DNA from: Nostoc sp. CHAB 5834
GTDB lineage: Bacteria; Cyanobacteriota; Cyanobacteriia; Cyanobacteriales; Nostocaceae
NCBI GenBank assembly: GCA_020829485.1
Contig: JAIVFU010000029.1
Span: 1-64,000 of the forward strand
Reading direction: 5' to 3'
DNA: 64,000 bases
Part shown: piece after piece, positions 34,001 through 43,467 of the stretch
Layout: every line of letters begins with the position of its first letter
Numbering within the stretch: the stretch's first letter is position 1
Translations under genes and position numbers: made by a program
The notes under the pieces: model-generated
The model's input: the letters and a program-made list of their open reading frames with translations, nothing else
What the model was told of the DNA's origin: nothing
Database searches by the model: none

Positions 34001-35694
34001 ACAACCCTATCACCCAAGGATTGTTCTTTTCCTTCATAGTCTTTTTGCAGTTTTGTGGGTTCCGTTGCACCAGGTATCAGTTTATCACTGCTTATACTTA
34101 GTGTTAAATTACTGTAACCAGTACCCGTTTTACCATCTGTGGGATCGGTAGGATACATCCAAGCATTTACAGGGCGTAGGGTATCGCCACTGCCTTGAAG
34201 CGGAGTAGTTGTAGCGTATGTACCTAATGCAACAGATTCAATGCTTCCAGCAGCAACTTCTCTGTAAGGTACGCGGCGAGTGCGTTTTTGAAAGTAAAGC
34301 TGTAGCTGTTGTTTGCGTAGTGCGTCGTTTTCTGCTGTGGTATAACTTGCTAAACCAAGCTTATCTTTTTGTTGTTGAATACCTTTGGTAACTTCTGTGG
34401 GATCAGGATCTGTGGTAGCTATTTGGGCGTTAACTAGGCGAGTGATGCGCTGAGTGTAAGCAAGGCTGTTATAAGCTATGAAGTTCGCTTCGTTTGATGC
34501 TGGAGTAGTTGATTTTGCAAAATCGACTTCAACAGGATCGGTGGCTTCTCCTTTTCTAAATAAATGCACTTTGGTGACATTGCCTAAGTCACTTGTATCT
34601 GTGAAGCCACCAGCACCCAAATTTCCACCAATTACTATTTTGGCATTTTCATCATCGTAGAAACAGGATTCCTTACTGCTAACTTGATATAGCTTGACAC
34701 TATTTGCTGGTGAACCAGTAAGAAAATTACTATTGGTAAAAACTCGTCCATTTAATCTGAAGGCAGGGCCTGGGCTAAGTCCTATATCATCTTCATAAAG
34801 AACAGCATTATTAACTACAGGAATTTGGACACGCTCGTGTTGATACTCTAAAGCAGAAAAACTTTTATTACCTTTGTAAAGTTCGTACTTAGTATTAGAA
34901 GCTGGTGTAGTAGTAATAGGAACAGTTGCTGTGTAGACAAAAAATGCTTTTTTCAACTTATTACCCACCTTAAACCAGCCAGTATTACCAACTAAGGTAG
35001 CGCTTGTGCCTAGTGTATCTCCACAATCTCCACTGACATTACCAGCAGTCATTGGTAAAGTTCTTGCTTCTAATGGATTTCTCGCATACTTATATACACC
35101 AGCATTTATAGGGGGATTTCTAAAGTAAATGCCATAAAGCGTGTAGCTATCAAATTTGCCGTTGTTATCGGTATCTATAGGGTATAGCCATGCAGTATTT
35201 AGTGTCTTAGCCTTTTCAGTATCTTCGGTTCTTTTTGCTTTTTGATCTGTATTTAGAGCCAGTTGAAGTTGAGTTTCATCACCAAATGTATATTCATTGA
35301 TATTGCTGCTCAAAGTAGAATACAACGCATCATCTGTTGGTGTGGCTCGTGGTAGTCGCCCGTCTTGAAATAGCTTATTTATTTTAGCTCTAGCTCGATC
35401 GATTGCTGGGGTAGCAGCATTGAGTGCAGCCTCATTTACTCGAACATTACTAGCATTTTTAGAGCGTTCAAAAGAGCGAAATAAAATTGCAGTTGTTAAC
35501 AGTACAACAACTAAAGATACCATTGCTACCGTTGGTAAAACAAAACCAGCATTTCCCGCACCACGTCTTTTATTAGTTGTGAAAATAGTTTTTAGTAACC
35601 AAATTATTTTCCTTTTTATTGTAGATAAAAACTGATTACTAAGTTTTTTTAAATAAAATATTAGTGCCTTCAATAACTTGTGTTTTACAGACAT
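31090..35694 (-). CDS. hpsA: hormogonium polysaccharide biosynthesis protein HpsA
   Basis: Very large exported protein of 1534 aa and first gene of the hps operon. A basic N-terminus leads to AGNAGFVLPTVAMVSLVVVLL, a prepilin-like segment with the G50/F51 junction but without Glu at +5, as in PilX-type minor pilins. The rest is a long soluble domain rich in Ser, Thr, Asp and Asn with scattered Cys (CGDTL, CSATNQADC, CGGGGGN). It has no catalytic signature I recognise. HpsA is required for hormogonium polysaccharide production and gliding in Nostoc. The sequence suggests it acts outside the membrane, perhaps on or at the tip of a pseudopilus, which is inference. Confidence 0.92.
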   Translation of the reverse strand: MSVKHKLLKALIFYLKKLSNQFLSTIKRKIIWLLKTIFTTNKRRGAGNAGFVLPTVAMVSLVVVLLTTAILFRSFERSKNASNVRVNEAALNAATPAIDRARAKINKLFQDGRLPRATPTDDALYSTLSSNINEYTFGDETQLQLALNTDQKAKRTEDTEKAKTLNTAWLYPIDTDNNGKFDSYTLYGIYFRNPPINAGVYKYARNPLEARTLPMTAGNVSGDCGDTLGTSATLVGNTGWFKVGNKLKKAFFVYTATVPITTTPASNTKYELYKGNKSFSALEYQHERVQIPVVNNAVLYEDDIGLSPGPAFRLNGRVFTNSNFLTGSPANSVKLYQVSSKESCFYDDENAKIVIGGNLGAGGFTDTSDLGNVTKVHLFRKGEATDPVEVDFAKSTTPASNEANFIAYNSLAYTQRITRLVNAQIATTDPDPTEVTKGIQQQKDKLGLASYTTAENDALRKQQLQLYFQKRTRRVPYREVAAGSIESVALGTYATTTPLQGSGDTLRPVNAWMYPTDPTDGKTGTGYSNLTLSISSDKLIPGATEPTKLQKDYEGKEQSLGDRVVIGNNLPQIWWDSNQNQFVGPNFQDTQNISGINWDLPATPSTPRTRRSRVQILADLGSTDRDKDWELAAAQVPSTIQDPVGGLRVVTGAGIYLPDTFTAASTTFTSAAKEIWSDLMPVPQAPAPTQKTIKPYWMYDYSAVGATNYSSIQYKWPEIADPTKTPYLRMRATSVYHYKASSYNQQSPQPIACVSSFYVPTNSITAKNQTGLPAWASDANSSATGGLSNNGIVYGPPTKTESDYQALLTYQSQLKYPKGDIKGDPKRPITDATNADYLAGRSIDDGLLAKALAKTAANRTLSEQSTIHAAICALQILDGSISPVTSAPPIPHGAIRETAFLDARQVKANQTSTTSTGYDLEKKDRQPLEIRATVLDINSLRTTTYGAATPAQEYLLPNSGIIYATRNDALPDLSSTKTDSEAQKLESPVDYTLDPTRRPNAIMLINGSQIGRGTSNNYRDVEKGLILATNLPVYVKGNFNLHTQEEFTTALADDWSNFYTRAKAQRNPNFACRPNDTRLPNCTTGDLWRPASVLADSITLLSNNFRLGYRDDGDYDWNNSYNGSSPIPSGFSQYNSFVPVARWRNTTTKIVKDHDSTTTGDQGSSYLNNFVTPIALQIPPGTYLTEVCSATNQADCSDPTKATTAWTIQTACGGGGGNTFYNGQIIGRNGDPNNNRIKTGYIFDDPATFDQDSPKCFSANAPRRIAFVRDATTGQLVTPLKVLAVDVPGKVQEFSLGSTTSATGSTLLQPSPDVFMPWLKPVLVGGIVTRFEPVLQINQPFATPQSPDNNDLITAGNHNNWLQKATETTFNLIAVAGDTPARPTEDNGGLHNFVRFVENWNPTGGTGDAIKARISGTFVQTKRSAYATAPFSTSISTQSDDFKYKIQGNNSRTPFYLAPTRQWGYDVALLSQSPDLLAQKLATIPDDLPDEYFREVGRDDAWVQTLLCAKKPDTSTPPVYTAAIDSDQRPSNCP

Positions 35695-36318
35695 AGAAGC
35701 TTCCCTGCCAAGTATTTGTTTACGGATGTGAGGATATTTGAATTTATAGGTATTCAGCCTATTATGTAGGTTTTAGCTAAAAGTAAGACTTTTGATTTAT
35801 GTAAAAATTAACCTTGTTTAAACATTTTTAAAAATGTAGTAGTAAATTAACCAATACAATTTATTCACTTTATATCATAGGTTCATTTTTTGGTTAATAC
35901 CGAAAAATACTGATCTTCTCGAAATTATTTAATTTATGTCTACTAAAGAGATAAAAATTTATTTTTATATAGAAGGCTGATATCACAGAAACAAAACCTA
36001 CATTTCCAAGCTAATTAAGCTCACTTTCATAGAAAAATAGTATGACTTACAATTAACTTTGTAGAAATCTATTTAATTCAAAGCTAGCTTTATGAAGATG
36101 TTGTCAGCATACTAAGGCTATAATACCCACCTGTTAAAGTAAAAATATCAGTTAGGGGCAAAATAATATGAAAAAATTTAAAACCTGCCTGTAGTAGGGA
36201 GGCGGTAGAATAAATATTCATAATTTCAAGCAAATACGCAGTAATTAGGTTTAATAGTCAATAGCTGAATTACACAGTTGCTTGCACAGACTATAGGACT
36301 AGTATTTGATTTTTGAAA
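35695..36318. promoter_or_regulatory. upstream region of hpsA
   Basis: 624 bp of AT-rich DNA between hpsA and the next minus-strand gene. The hps operon promoter must be here, as hpsA has no closer upstream gene. A CTGCCTGTAGTAGGGAGGCGG imperfect hairpin at about 36186 may end the upstream glycosyltransferase transcript. I could not find a convincing developmental sigma-factor site by eye. Confidence 0.45.
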
Positions 36319-37695
36319 CTACCGTTGTAAGTTTTTATATATGGTTGCTAAATCTGCTGCCTGCATATTTACTGTGCGAACAGGTTTAATACCTTGGCGC
36401 AATTTATTAAGTAAATTAGTATCTGTTGCTAATCGCTCAAGAGCTTGAGTCCAAGCTTTAGTCTCATTAGCAGTTACGAGCCATCCATCAATGCCATGTT
36501 TTACAAGTTCGGCAATACCCCCCAAATTGGAACCAATGACAGGAAGGCCGGCTTCATGGGCTTCTAAGACTACTATTGGCCCAGTTTCTAGCCATTGGGA
36601 AGGTACAGCTAGGATGTCGTAATTGGCTAGAGCCTGGGGAAGTTCAACTCTAGTTAGTTGTTTCTCTACGCGAATTCGAGGGTCATTGTCAATTAGGCTA
36701 AAGATTGTTTGGCGATATCGTTCATCTTGCGCTATGCCATGAATTATCAATTCAATGGGAATCACCGCAGGTAAATCTTTAACTGCTTGGACTAAGATAT
36801 CAATACCTTTATATATATCCCAGCGTCCTAAAAAAACTACTTTTAAAGTGCTAGATTGCTGTTTTACCTGTATTAATTTTTCTTGTGTAGCGTAAGAAAT
36901 TCCGTATCGAGAGAGTTCGAGTTTTTTTTCAGGAATGCCGTTAATCAGTAGAGCTTCATAAAGCCAATCACACACTGCTACAATGCGGTCAGCAAATTTT
37001 GCCATTTCTAGCAGACTTTTTTTGCGGGCAGTAACATAACCAGGTATCACAAAAGGACGCACAAACTGTCCTAAGTTGCCTTTGTCTACTGAGGCAGGAA
37101 GATAAGCACTTACAGGCAATGGCACTCTCCCAACAACAGCTTCGGGCAGATAGCTAAAACCTTTGACCATTGCAGCAGGCAGCTTTCTGCTTAAACTATC
37201 AGCACACTGAGAACAACGCACCACGTCTATTTTGCCATCACAAGCCTGTTGTCCATTGAACATCAGAGTAGTTCGTTGGCATAAGGGTAGAGGATAATGG
37301 ATTGTTACCACCGTTGCCATGCCTAATTCTTTTGCTCTTCGTAGATGAGGCAATCCACAAGATACTTCCCAATGGTGCTGATGGTAGATGTCTGCTTTTT
37401 GGTGAGATAGCCAATTAGCAAAATCTTCAAATTTTCCATGAGGAAATTGACCGTGATTCGGTTGTGTCTTAGGTACTGGGAATACAGGATATCGATAAAC
37501 TTCTACATCGTTGTACTTGTAAGTATCACTATGTGGAGAACCGTTATTAGCTGCTGCTATCTGGATGTCAATTTCATGCGATGGCTCCGCCAACGCTAAG
37601 AGCGATCGCAATTCTGGCAGTAAATCGTTGAGGTTTACTTGAATACCGCCACATTTATCTGGAAAATAACGAGCAAGAGCTTGAATTACTTTCAT
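36319..37695 (-). CDS. family 4-like glycosyltransferase
   Basis: 458-aa GT-B glycosyltransferase. The N-terminal domain starts MKVIQALARYFPDKCGGIQVN and contains HQHHWEVSCGL. The C-terminal GT1/GT4 domain has VFLGRWDIYKGIDILVQA, then LPQALANYDILAVPSQWLETGPIVVLEAHEAGLPVIGSNLGGIAE, the EX7E donor-binding region. A Cys-rich insert (CQRTTLMFNGQQACDGKIDVVRCSQCAD) could bind a metal. I choose the ATG at 37695. The 28 residues in front of it are unlike the family. It is on the hps strand just upstream, so it may also serve extracellular polysaccharide synthesis. Confidence 0.87.
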   Translation of the reverse strand: MKVIQALARYFPDKCGGIQVNLNDLLPELRSLLALAEPSHEIDIQIAAANNGSPHSDTYKYNDVEVYRYPVFPVPKTQPNHGQFPHGKFEDFANWLSHQKADIYHQHHWEVSCGLPHLRRAKELGMATVVTIHYPLPLCQRTTLMFNGQQACDGKIDVVRCSQCADSLSRKLPAAMVKGFSYLPEAVVGRVPLPVSAYLPASVDKGNLGQFVRPFVIPGYVTARKKSLLEMAKFADRIVAVCDWLYEALLINGIPEKKLELSRYGISYATQEKLIQVKQQSSTLKVVFLGRWDIYKGIDILVQAVKDLPAVIPIELIIHGIAQDERYRQTIFSLIDNDPRIRVEKQLTRVELPQALANYDILAVPSQWLETGPIVVLEAHEAGLPVIGSNLGGIAELVKHGIDGWLVTANETKAWTQALERLATDTNLLNKLRQGIKPVRTVNMQAADLATIYKNLQR

Positions 37696-37753
37696 CGGGA
37701 GGAATCTCCAGGACAGGAAATCTGCTCTTGCTATTTTATTCGCTGTATTGTGA

Positions 37754-38169
37754 ATTACCCAGTAATATCTGTACTCCAATACAAACTAGATCGCCTATTC
37801 TCACCTCAATACCGTTCAGTTAAGCCCAAAAACCTTGGTAAAGACGCGAAATTTCGCGTCTCTACAGGTTTAAAATCAGTACCACAAATCCTTAACTGAA
37901 CTGTATTGAGCTAAAGCACGGGCGAGTTCGGTTTTACCCACGCCTGTAGGGACTATGAACAAAAATGAACCAATAGGACGAGAGGGATCTTTCATCCCCG
38001 CACGGGCGCGGCGAATTGCTGCGGCTACTACTTCTACAGCCTCTTCTTGCCCAATTACTCGTTGATGTAAATGACTTTCTAGTTGCAGCAATTTTTGTCG
38101 TTCCGATTCCAACAGGCGCAATAGTCGCCTTTGATCTATTTCACTATTTTTGTTATGAAGTTTAGTCAT
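37754..38169 (-). pseudogene. inverted, internally deleted remnant of clpB with a MITE at the joint
   Basis: Bases 37913-38112 are a near-exact inverted copy of clpB codons at about 52996-53197 ([20 protein letters not shown] through [13 protein letters not shown]). In the Walker A region the intact FMGPTG reads FIVPTG. Bases 37754-37806 match, with about two mismatches, the region just downstream of the clpB stop (54048-54103, inverted). The roughly 850 bp between these segments are missing and a 102-bp MITE sits at the joint. The first codons at 38113-38169 are unrelated. It cannot encode a working chaperone. Confidence 0.85.
37807..37908. mobile_element. MITE-like element, CAATAC family, in the clpB remnant
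   Basis: 102 bp with CAATACCGTTCAGTTAAG and CTTAACTGAACTGTATTG as inverted ends (one mismatch) and an internal GACGCGAAATTTCGCGTC palindrome. Unlike the copy at 7006, its two 10-bp flanks differ (ATTCTCACCT and AGCTAAAGCA), so no target duplication remains. Confidence 0.8.
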
Positions 38170-38356
38170 TTTTATTTCCGACTCCAGTCCCCTCTCCTTT
38201 ATAAGGAGAGGGTTAGGGTGAGGTGAAGCGATCGCTGTAAATATTTATCCCGCCTTGATTGAATTGCTCACAGTATAATAACCTCACCCCGCCCTTCGGG
38301 CACCCCTCTCCTTATTAAGGAGAGGGGGAGGAGAGGGGGAGGGGAGGGGATGTAGA
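38170..38356. repeat. CCCTCTCC-type dispersed hairpin repeats
   Basis: Two CTCTCCTT...AAGGAGAG hairpins surround a HIP1 site in the gap between the clpB remnant and metH. These purine/pyrimidine-asymmetric repeats recur at about 12500, 45080, 54230 and 61790. Confidence 0.6.
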
Positions 38357-41300
38357 TTAAGCGCTAAAGTATTTTGCTAGTGGGTGGTAAGCAATAATCG
38401 CAGTGGTAGACTGTTCTGGATATAGTTGTTCACTTTCATCCATATACAAGTTAATTCTGTCAGTCTGTAATAACTCCAGTTGCTTGTATTGGTCTTGGAT
38501 ATTTGGGCAAGCGGGATAACCAAAGCTATAGCGTGAGCCACGATAGCGTTGTGCTAATATATCCCGAATATTGTCGGGTTCTTCAGCTGTAAAACCTAAC
38601 TCTCGGCGGATTCTGGCGTGTGTCCATTCAGCCACAGCCTCTGCCACCTGTACTGCCATGCCGTGAAAATACAGATAATCGGTGTATTGATTGGCAGCAA
38701 ACAGCTTTTGGGCAAACTCTGTTGCAATCTCACCTACAGTCACCGCCTGCATGGGGAACACATCAATAATTCCTGACTCTTTCGGTGCAAAGAAATCTGC
38801 TATGCACAGCCGCCTTAAAGACTTCTGTCTGGGGAATTCAAAAGTTGCAACCTGTTGTGATTGGTTCTCTGAATCATATATATGTAGAGAATTTCCCTCG
38901 GCTTGACAAGGGAAATACCCGTAAATGACCTGGGGATGTAACAGATTTTCTTCAAGAATTCGCTGTTTCCAGGTTTCTAAAACTGGGTAAACTTTCTCAG
39001 CCAAGAAAGCCTGATATTCTTCCTTAGATTGTTCCTTTGGTTTACGGAATTGCCATTGTCCAGCAATCAAAGCTTGCAAATCTAAATGCCAGAATATTTC
39101 CTCAATGGGAATATCACTAGGCTGCAATAACTTCGTTCCCCAAAAAGGCGGTGTTGGACGTTCAATATCTATCGCCACAGCATCAGAACGTCTGGTATCT
39201 AATACTTTTGGTTCAGCAGATGTTTCTTCAGCAGTTGTAGCTTTTGGTTCTTTGTTACCATTTGTCGAAACTTCAGCAGTTTCAACTTCGTTCAAAAATC
39301 CCTGCAAATCTTCCCAGTTACCAGTAGCTTTTGCTGGCATTAATTTATCCATGAAGTGCAAGTCAGAAAAGGCATCTTTGCCATAAACAACTTTACCTTT
39401 GTAAGCTTTTTGGCAATCTTCATAGACAAACTTGGGAGTTAACGCTGCACCACCTAATATCACGGGGATACTAATTCCCTTTTCGTTGAATACCTCCAAG
39501 TTCTCTTTCATGAATGCGGTGGATTTCACCAGCAAACCACTCATGGCTATACAATCAGGTTTGTACTGTTCGTAAGCGTTGATGATGTTTTCCACCGGCT
39601 GTTTAATTCCCAGGTTAATCACCTTGTAGCCGTTGTTGGACAAGATGATATCCACCAAGTTTTTACCAATGTCGTGGACATCGCCTTTGACTGTGGCAAT
39701 GATAAAGGTTCCCTTGGCATTGTTACCTGATTCTGATTTTTCCATGAATGGTTCTAGAAATGCTACCGCCGCTTTCATGGTTTCTGCTGATTGCAAAACG
39801 AAGGGTAGCTGCATTTGTCCAGAACCGAATAATTCTCCGACAACTTTCATGCCATCTAGCAAGAATGTGTTAATAATTTCTAAGGGAGGATGTTCTTCTA
39901 AGGCTTTTTTCAGATGTTCTTCTAAGCCAATGCGTTCGCCGTCGATGATGTGACGTTTTAGACGTTCTGGGATGGGGAGACTTTCATCTAAGGAGCGATC
40001 GCGCTTAGTTGTTACTCCGGCAAACGCTGTGGTAAGCTCTCCCAAGGGATCGTAAACGCAAACATTACCCTCAAATTTCCGTTCGTCATAAATCAACTGC
40101 CGACAGATTTCTTGATGGCGTGCCTCAATCTTCGATAACGGTAAAATTTTGTTAGCGCTGACAATGGCTGCATCCATTCCCGCCGTTGTCGCTTCGTGCA
40201 AAAACACCGAGTTCAACACCATCCGCGAAGCTGGATTCAAACCAAAGGAAATATTGGAAACACCCAAAATCACATGACATTCAGGCAATTCCTCACGAAT
40301 CCGCCGGATGGATTCAATGGTGGCTTTACCGTTTTCTCGGTCTTCTTCAATTCCGGTGGAAATTGGTAACGCTAGGGTATCAAAGAATATTTCTGTGGGT
40401 GCTATGCCATATTCTACAGCTTGACGGTATGCGCGTTGGGCGATCGCAAACTTTTTCTCTGCTGTCCGCGCCATTCCATCTTCATCGATAGTACCAATGA
40501 CTACACCAGCACCGTATTTTTTCGCTAAATCCAGCACCTTCAAAAAGCGCGATTCCCCATCTTCGTAGTTGGTGGAGTTCAGCAAACATTTACCACCAGC
40601 AACCTTTAAACCCGCCTCCATCTTTTCCCATTCGGTGGAGTCAAGCATTAAAGGCAGTGTCACGTTATTAACAATGCGTGAAACTAATTCGTGCATATCC
40701 CGCACGCCGTCGCGTCCCACATAATCGACGTTGACATCAAGGATGTGTGCGCCTTCTTTTACTTGCGCCCTCGCCATTGAAACGAGTCCGTCCCAATCTT
40801 CGGCATTTAGCAAATCGCGGCACTTCTTGGAACCACTGGCGTTCAGACGTTCGCCAACTATCAAGAAGGAATTATCTTGGTCGTAGGGCTGAGTGGTGTA
40901 AATTGATGCTGCTGCTGGTTCTAAGCTAGGATGTCTAACTTTTGGCTTCAAGTCTTTAGCAAGTTCTGCCAATTGTTGAATGTGTTCTGGACGCGTCCCA
41001 CAGCAACCCCCGATCACTTGGACACCCAAATCTTCAACAAAATGCATCAATGACATCCGTAATTCTAACGGTGTCAGGCGGTAGTGCGCTTGACCGCCGA
41101 CGTTTTCAGGTAAACCCGCGTTGGGAATACAAGAAACGATGAAAGGTGAATGTTCTGCCAGATACTTGATATGTGGTTTCATCAAGTCTGGGCCTGTGGC
41201 GCAGTTTAGACCGAGAATGTCTATTGGGTAATGTTCCAGAATTGTCAGCACAGCACTGATTTCGGAACCAACCAACATTGTGCCCATGCTTTCCATTGTC

Positions 41301-41884
41301 ACAGACACCATCAACGGACGGCGATCGCCCTTCTTAACAAACACTTCTTCAATGGCATTCAGCGCTGCTTTAATTTGCAGCACATCTTGGCAAGTTTCCA
41401 CCAGAAATAAATCTACACCACCATCCCACAGCGCCTCTGCTTGTTCAGCAAAAGTAGCTTTCATGGTGTCAAAGTCAATATGTCCCAAGGTAGGAAGTTT
41501 CGTTGTGGGGCCGATGGAACCTGCCACAAACCGGGGTTTTTCTGGCGTGGAAAATTCCGCAGCTACACGCTTCGCCAATTCTGCGGCTGTCTTGCTGAGG
41601 TAGTAGGCTTGGTCTGCTAAGTCATATTCTGCCAGCACGAGGGACGTACTGCCAAAGGTATCGGTTTCTATAACATCAGCACCAGCAGCGAGAAAGTCGC
41701 GGTGAACCTTGGCGACAGCTTCAGGTTTTGTGTGGACTAAGTATTCGTTACAACCTTCATACTGTGGGCCGCCGAAGTCTTCAGCAGTCAGATTTTGGGT
41801 TTGTAAATTGGTTCCCATCGCCCCGTCGAAGACGAGGACTGGGCTATCTGGACTACGCAGGCGTTCAAGGAAAGGATGAGTCAT
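38357..41884 (-). CDS. metH: cobalamin-dependent methionine synthase
   Basis: 1175-aa MetH, which moves a methyl group from methyl-tetrahydrofolate to homocysteine through cobalamin. The homocysteine domain occupies about residues 1-330 ([10 protein letters not shown]; zinc Cys in GLNCATG and [10 protein letters not shown]). The pterin-binding domain is about 335-620 ([24 protein letters not shown]). The cobalamin domain has GDVHDIGKN near 737, whose His is the lower cobalt ligand. The activation domain with [10 protein letters not shown] near 1117 binds S-adenosylmethionine. An acidic Glu/Thr-rich linker near 890-915 precedes it. All modules are intact. No cobalamin riboswitch is evident upstream. 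Confidence 0.97.
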   Translation of the reverse strand: MTHPFLERLRSPDSPVLVFDGAMGTNLQTQNLTAEDFGGPQYEGCNEYLVHTKPEAVAKVHRDFLAAGADVIETDTFGSTSLVLAEYDLADQAYYLSKTAAELAKRVAAEFSTPEKPRFVAGSIGPTTKLPTLGHIDFDTMKATFAEQAEALWDGGVDLFLVETCQDVLQIKAALNAIEEVFVKKGDRRPLMVSVTMESMGTMLVGSEISAVLTILEHYPIDILGLNCATGPDLMKPHIKYLAEHSPFIVSCIPNAGLPENVGGQAHYRLTPLELRMSLMHFVEDLGVQVIGGCCGTRPEHIQQLAELAKDLKPKVRHPSLEPAAASIYTTQPYDQDNSFLIVGERLNASGSKKCRDLLNAEDWDGLVSMARAQVKEGAHILDVNVDYVGRDGVRDMHELVSRIVNNVTLPLMLDSTEWEKMEAGLKVAGGKCLLNSTNYEDGESRFLKVLDLAKKYGAGVVIGTIDEDGMARTAEKKFAIAQRAYRQAVEYGIAPTEIFFDTLALPISTGIEEDRENGKATIESIRRIREELPECHVILGVSNISFGLNPASRMVLNSVFLHEATTAGMDAAIVSANKILPLSKIEARHQEICRQLIYDERKFEGNVCVYDPLGELTTAFAGVTTKRDRSLDESLPIPERLKRHIIDGERIGLEEHLKKALEEHPPLEIINTFLLDGMKVVGELFGSGQMQLPFVLQSAETMKAAVAFLEPFMEKSESGNNAKGTFIIATVKGDVHDIGKNLVDIILSNNGYKVINLGIKQPVENIINAYEQYKPDCIAMSGLLVKSTAFMKENLEVFNEKGISIPVILGGAALTPKFVYEDCQKAYKGKVVYGKDAFSDLHFMDKLMPAKATGNWEDLQGFLNEVETAEVSTNGNKEPKATTAEETSAEPKVLDTRRSDAVAIDIERPTPPFWGTKLLQPSDIPIEEIFWHLDLQALIAGQWQFRKPKEQSKEEYQAFLAEKVYPVLETWKQRILEENLLHPQVIYGYFPCQAEGNSLHIYDSENQSQQVATFEFPRQKSLRRLCIADFFAPKESGIIDVFPMQAVTVGEIATEFAQKLFAANQYTDYLYFHGMAVQVAEAVAEWTHARIRRELGFTAEEPDNIRDILAQRYRGSRYSFGYPACPNIQDQYKQLELLQTDRINLYMDESEQLYPEQSTTAIIAYHPLAKYFSA

Positions 41885-41995
41885 ATTTTCCTAGAAGAAA
41901 TGAGGATATCAAGTGAGTCATGTGATACTCGACTTACTTTATTATTTTCCAAAATTTTGGGAGTTTCGGCAGTATGTAATGGAAAAATTTTGATA

Positions 41996-42033
41996 TATAC
42001 TGAAGCGACTGATGTACTTACATTGTCAGTATA
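41996..42033. promoter_or_regulatory. TATACTGA...TCAGTATA inverted repeat in the metH / 42066 divergent promoter region
   Basis: Perfect 8-bp arms at 41996-42003 and 42026-42033, 22 nt apart and ending 32 bp before the ATG of the DUF488-islet first gene. The spacing suits a dimeric repressor operator or a looped site. Regulator unknown. Confidence 0.4.
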
Positions 42034-42065
42034 CATAGTGATCTAGTTCATATAGAGGTCGTTCT

Positions 42066-42848
42066 ATGGAAAGAAGAAAAATTTTGATTGCAACTAAAAC
42101 ATACCCTTCAATTAGCACTAAATATCAAGAAATAGTTTGTACAGCAGGAATTTTATTAGATAATGACGATAAACCAGTTCAGTGGATTCGCATTTATCCA
42201 ATTCGATTTCGTCAATTAGATTTTGATAAACGTTATCCAAGATGGTCAATTATAAGTGCTAAAATAGAAAGAAATGATAAAGATTACAGAGAAGAAAGTT
42301 TTCGTATAGATGATTCTTCGATAGAAGTAATACGAAAAATTGATACTAGCAAAAACTGGGAAGAGCGAAAAGCCTTGGTTTTGACACTAGAATTCAAATC
42401 TATTCTGGATATTAAAGAGCAAGGTAAGTCTCTCGGTATTATTAAACCACAAACTATAAAAAAATACTTCTGTAAGAAGGAAATAGAACGAGAGTGGAAA
42501 CCAAAGCAGCAAGCAATATTAGATCAGATGGACTTGTTTGAGCCTTCAGTACAGTTAGATAAAATTCCTTATAAGTTTGGTTACGAATTTTTTTCTAAAG
42601 ATGGAAAGAGGCATCGTTGTACAATAAGTGATTGGGAAATTCAACAACTTTATAGAGGCTGTAGAGATAGATCAAAAGAAACAAGTATGGAGAATAAAGA
42701 AAAGGAGGCTTTAGAAAAAGTACGCCAAAAATTAGAAGACGAGTTTTTAAGCAAAAAAGATTTATACTTTATCATGGGAAACCTAAAAAATCACAAAAAT
42801 AGCTTTATGATTATTGGGATATTTTACCCACCATTAATAAAAATGTAA
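42066..42848 (+). CDS. unrecognised protein paired with a DUF488 gene
   Basis: 260-aa soluble protein I cannot assign to a named family. The N-terminus, KILIATKTYPSISTKYQEIV followed by PVQWIRIYPIRFRQLD, looks like a compact beta domain. RHRCTISDWEIQQLYRG lies near residue 187. The C-terminal part is strongly charged and helical and ends with YFIMGNLKNHKNSFMIIGIF, a pattern seen where a strand reads out a nucleic acid or ligand. GAGG lies upstream of the ATG. It is followed 31 bp later by a DUF488 gene on the same strand, surely an operon. Base use is more AT-rich than in metH or ribBA, suggesting transfer. Confidence 0.75.
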   Translation: MERRKILIATKTYPSISTKYQEIVCTAGILLDNDDKPVQWIRIYPIRFRQLDFDKRYPRWSIISAKIERNDKDYREESFRIDDSSIEVIRKIDTSKNWEERKALVLTLEFKSILDIKEQGKSLGIIKPQTIKKYFCKKEIEREWKPKQQAILDQMDLFEPSVQLDKIPYKFGYEFFSKDGKRHRCTISDWEIQQLYRGCRDRSKETSMENKEKEALEKVRQKLEDEFLSKKDLYFIMGNLKNHKNSFMIIGIFYPPLIKM

Positions 42849-42879
42849 TATTAAAAGTTGATTATGCCAGGAATTTAAA

Positions 42880-43302
42880 ATGAAGATTAAAGATATTGCT
42901 AAAACAAGATGTATACTTACTTTTGGATACGGCAATCGCAAAGACTACGATGCCTTCTTGGAATACCTGCAAAAGTTTGATGTGGAATGTGTTGTCGATG
43001 TGAGGATGGTTCCTCGTGCTTGGAGTCGTAAATGGTACGGCGATAAAATTAAAATATTCTGTGAATTAAATAATATTGAGTATATTTCTAAAACCGCTCT
43101 AGGTAACACATCTGGTAAAGAAAATTGGATTCCAGTAAACCCAGAAGAAGCAGATGTAGCTCTACATGAAATTGCACAAATTGCTCAAACGGGTAATGTT
43201 TTACTATTGTGCGCTGAAATGAACCCAAATCGCTGTCATCGGAAAGAAGTTGCTGATTGCTTGGGAAACCTGGTATCAATGCCTGTTAAGCATTTAGAGT
43301 AA
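42880..43302 (+). CDS. DUF488 family protein
   Basis: 140-aa DUF488 protein. Family motifs are visible: LTFGYGNRKDYDAFLEYL at the start, VVDVRMVPRAWSRKW, IEYISKTALGN, and LLLCAEMNPNRCHRKEVA with Cys, Glu, Cys, His and Arg in the usual order. DUF488 proteins are small, and their CxE...CHR set suggests thiol or nucleic-acid chemistry, but no reaction is established. Its partner is the unknown 260-aa protein just upstream. AGGA lies about 8 nt before the ATG. Directly downstream is a 21-bp minisatellite. Confidence 0.88.
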   Translation: MKIKDIAKTRCILTFGYGNRKDYDAFLEYLQKFDVECVVDVRMVPRAWSRKWYGDKIKIFCELNNIEYISKTALGNTSGKENWIPVNPEEADVALHEIAQIAQTGNVLLLCAEMNPNRCHRKEVADCLGNLVSMPVKHLE

Positions 43303-43442
43303 TCAACTACAATTTTTTAATATTTAGGGAAGAGTGTTTAGTAGACCTCATCTCAGAAGAGACGATTGCCTGTAGCGTTGTTAGTGCGTAGGCGTAGCCT
43401 GTCGTAGATATCGCAATTATAAAGCGATCGTAGTCATAGGAT

Positions 43443-43467
43443 GTGTTAGCGCGAAAGCGTAACGCAC
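43443..43467. repeat. GTGTTAGCGC hairpin repeat
   Basis: GTGTTAGCGC, loop GAAA, GCGTAACGCAC form a stem just before the minisatellite. A related GGTGTGTTACGC/GCGTTAACACACC stem follows the amidase gene at 44987-45015. Confidence 0.55.

Noticed and set aside
35695..36318. Hormogonium sigma-factor (SigJ-type) promoter before hpsA
   Set aside because: I looked for a conserved GGGAATACT-like site on the minus strand and found no convincing match, so none is claimed.
41885..42065. Cobalamin or SAM riboswitch before metH
   Set aside because: The 180-bp gap is too short and lacks the B12 box or SAM-type conserved helices. Only a simple dyad is seen.
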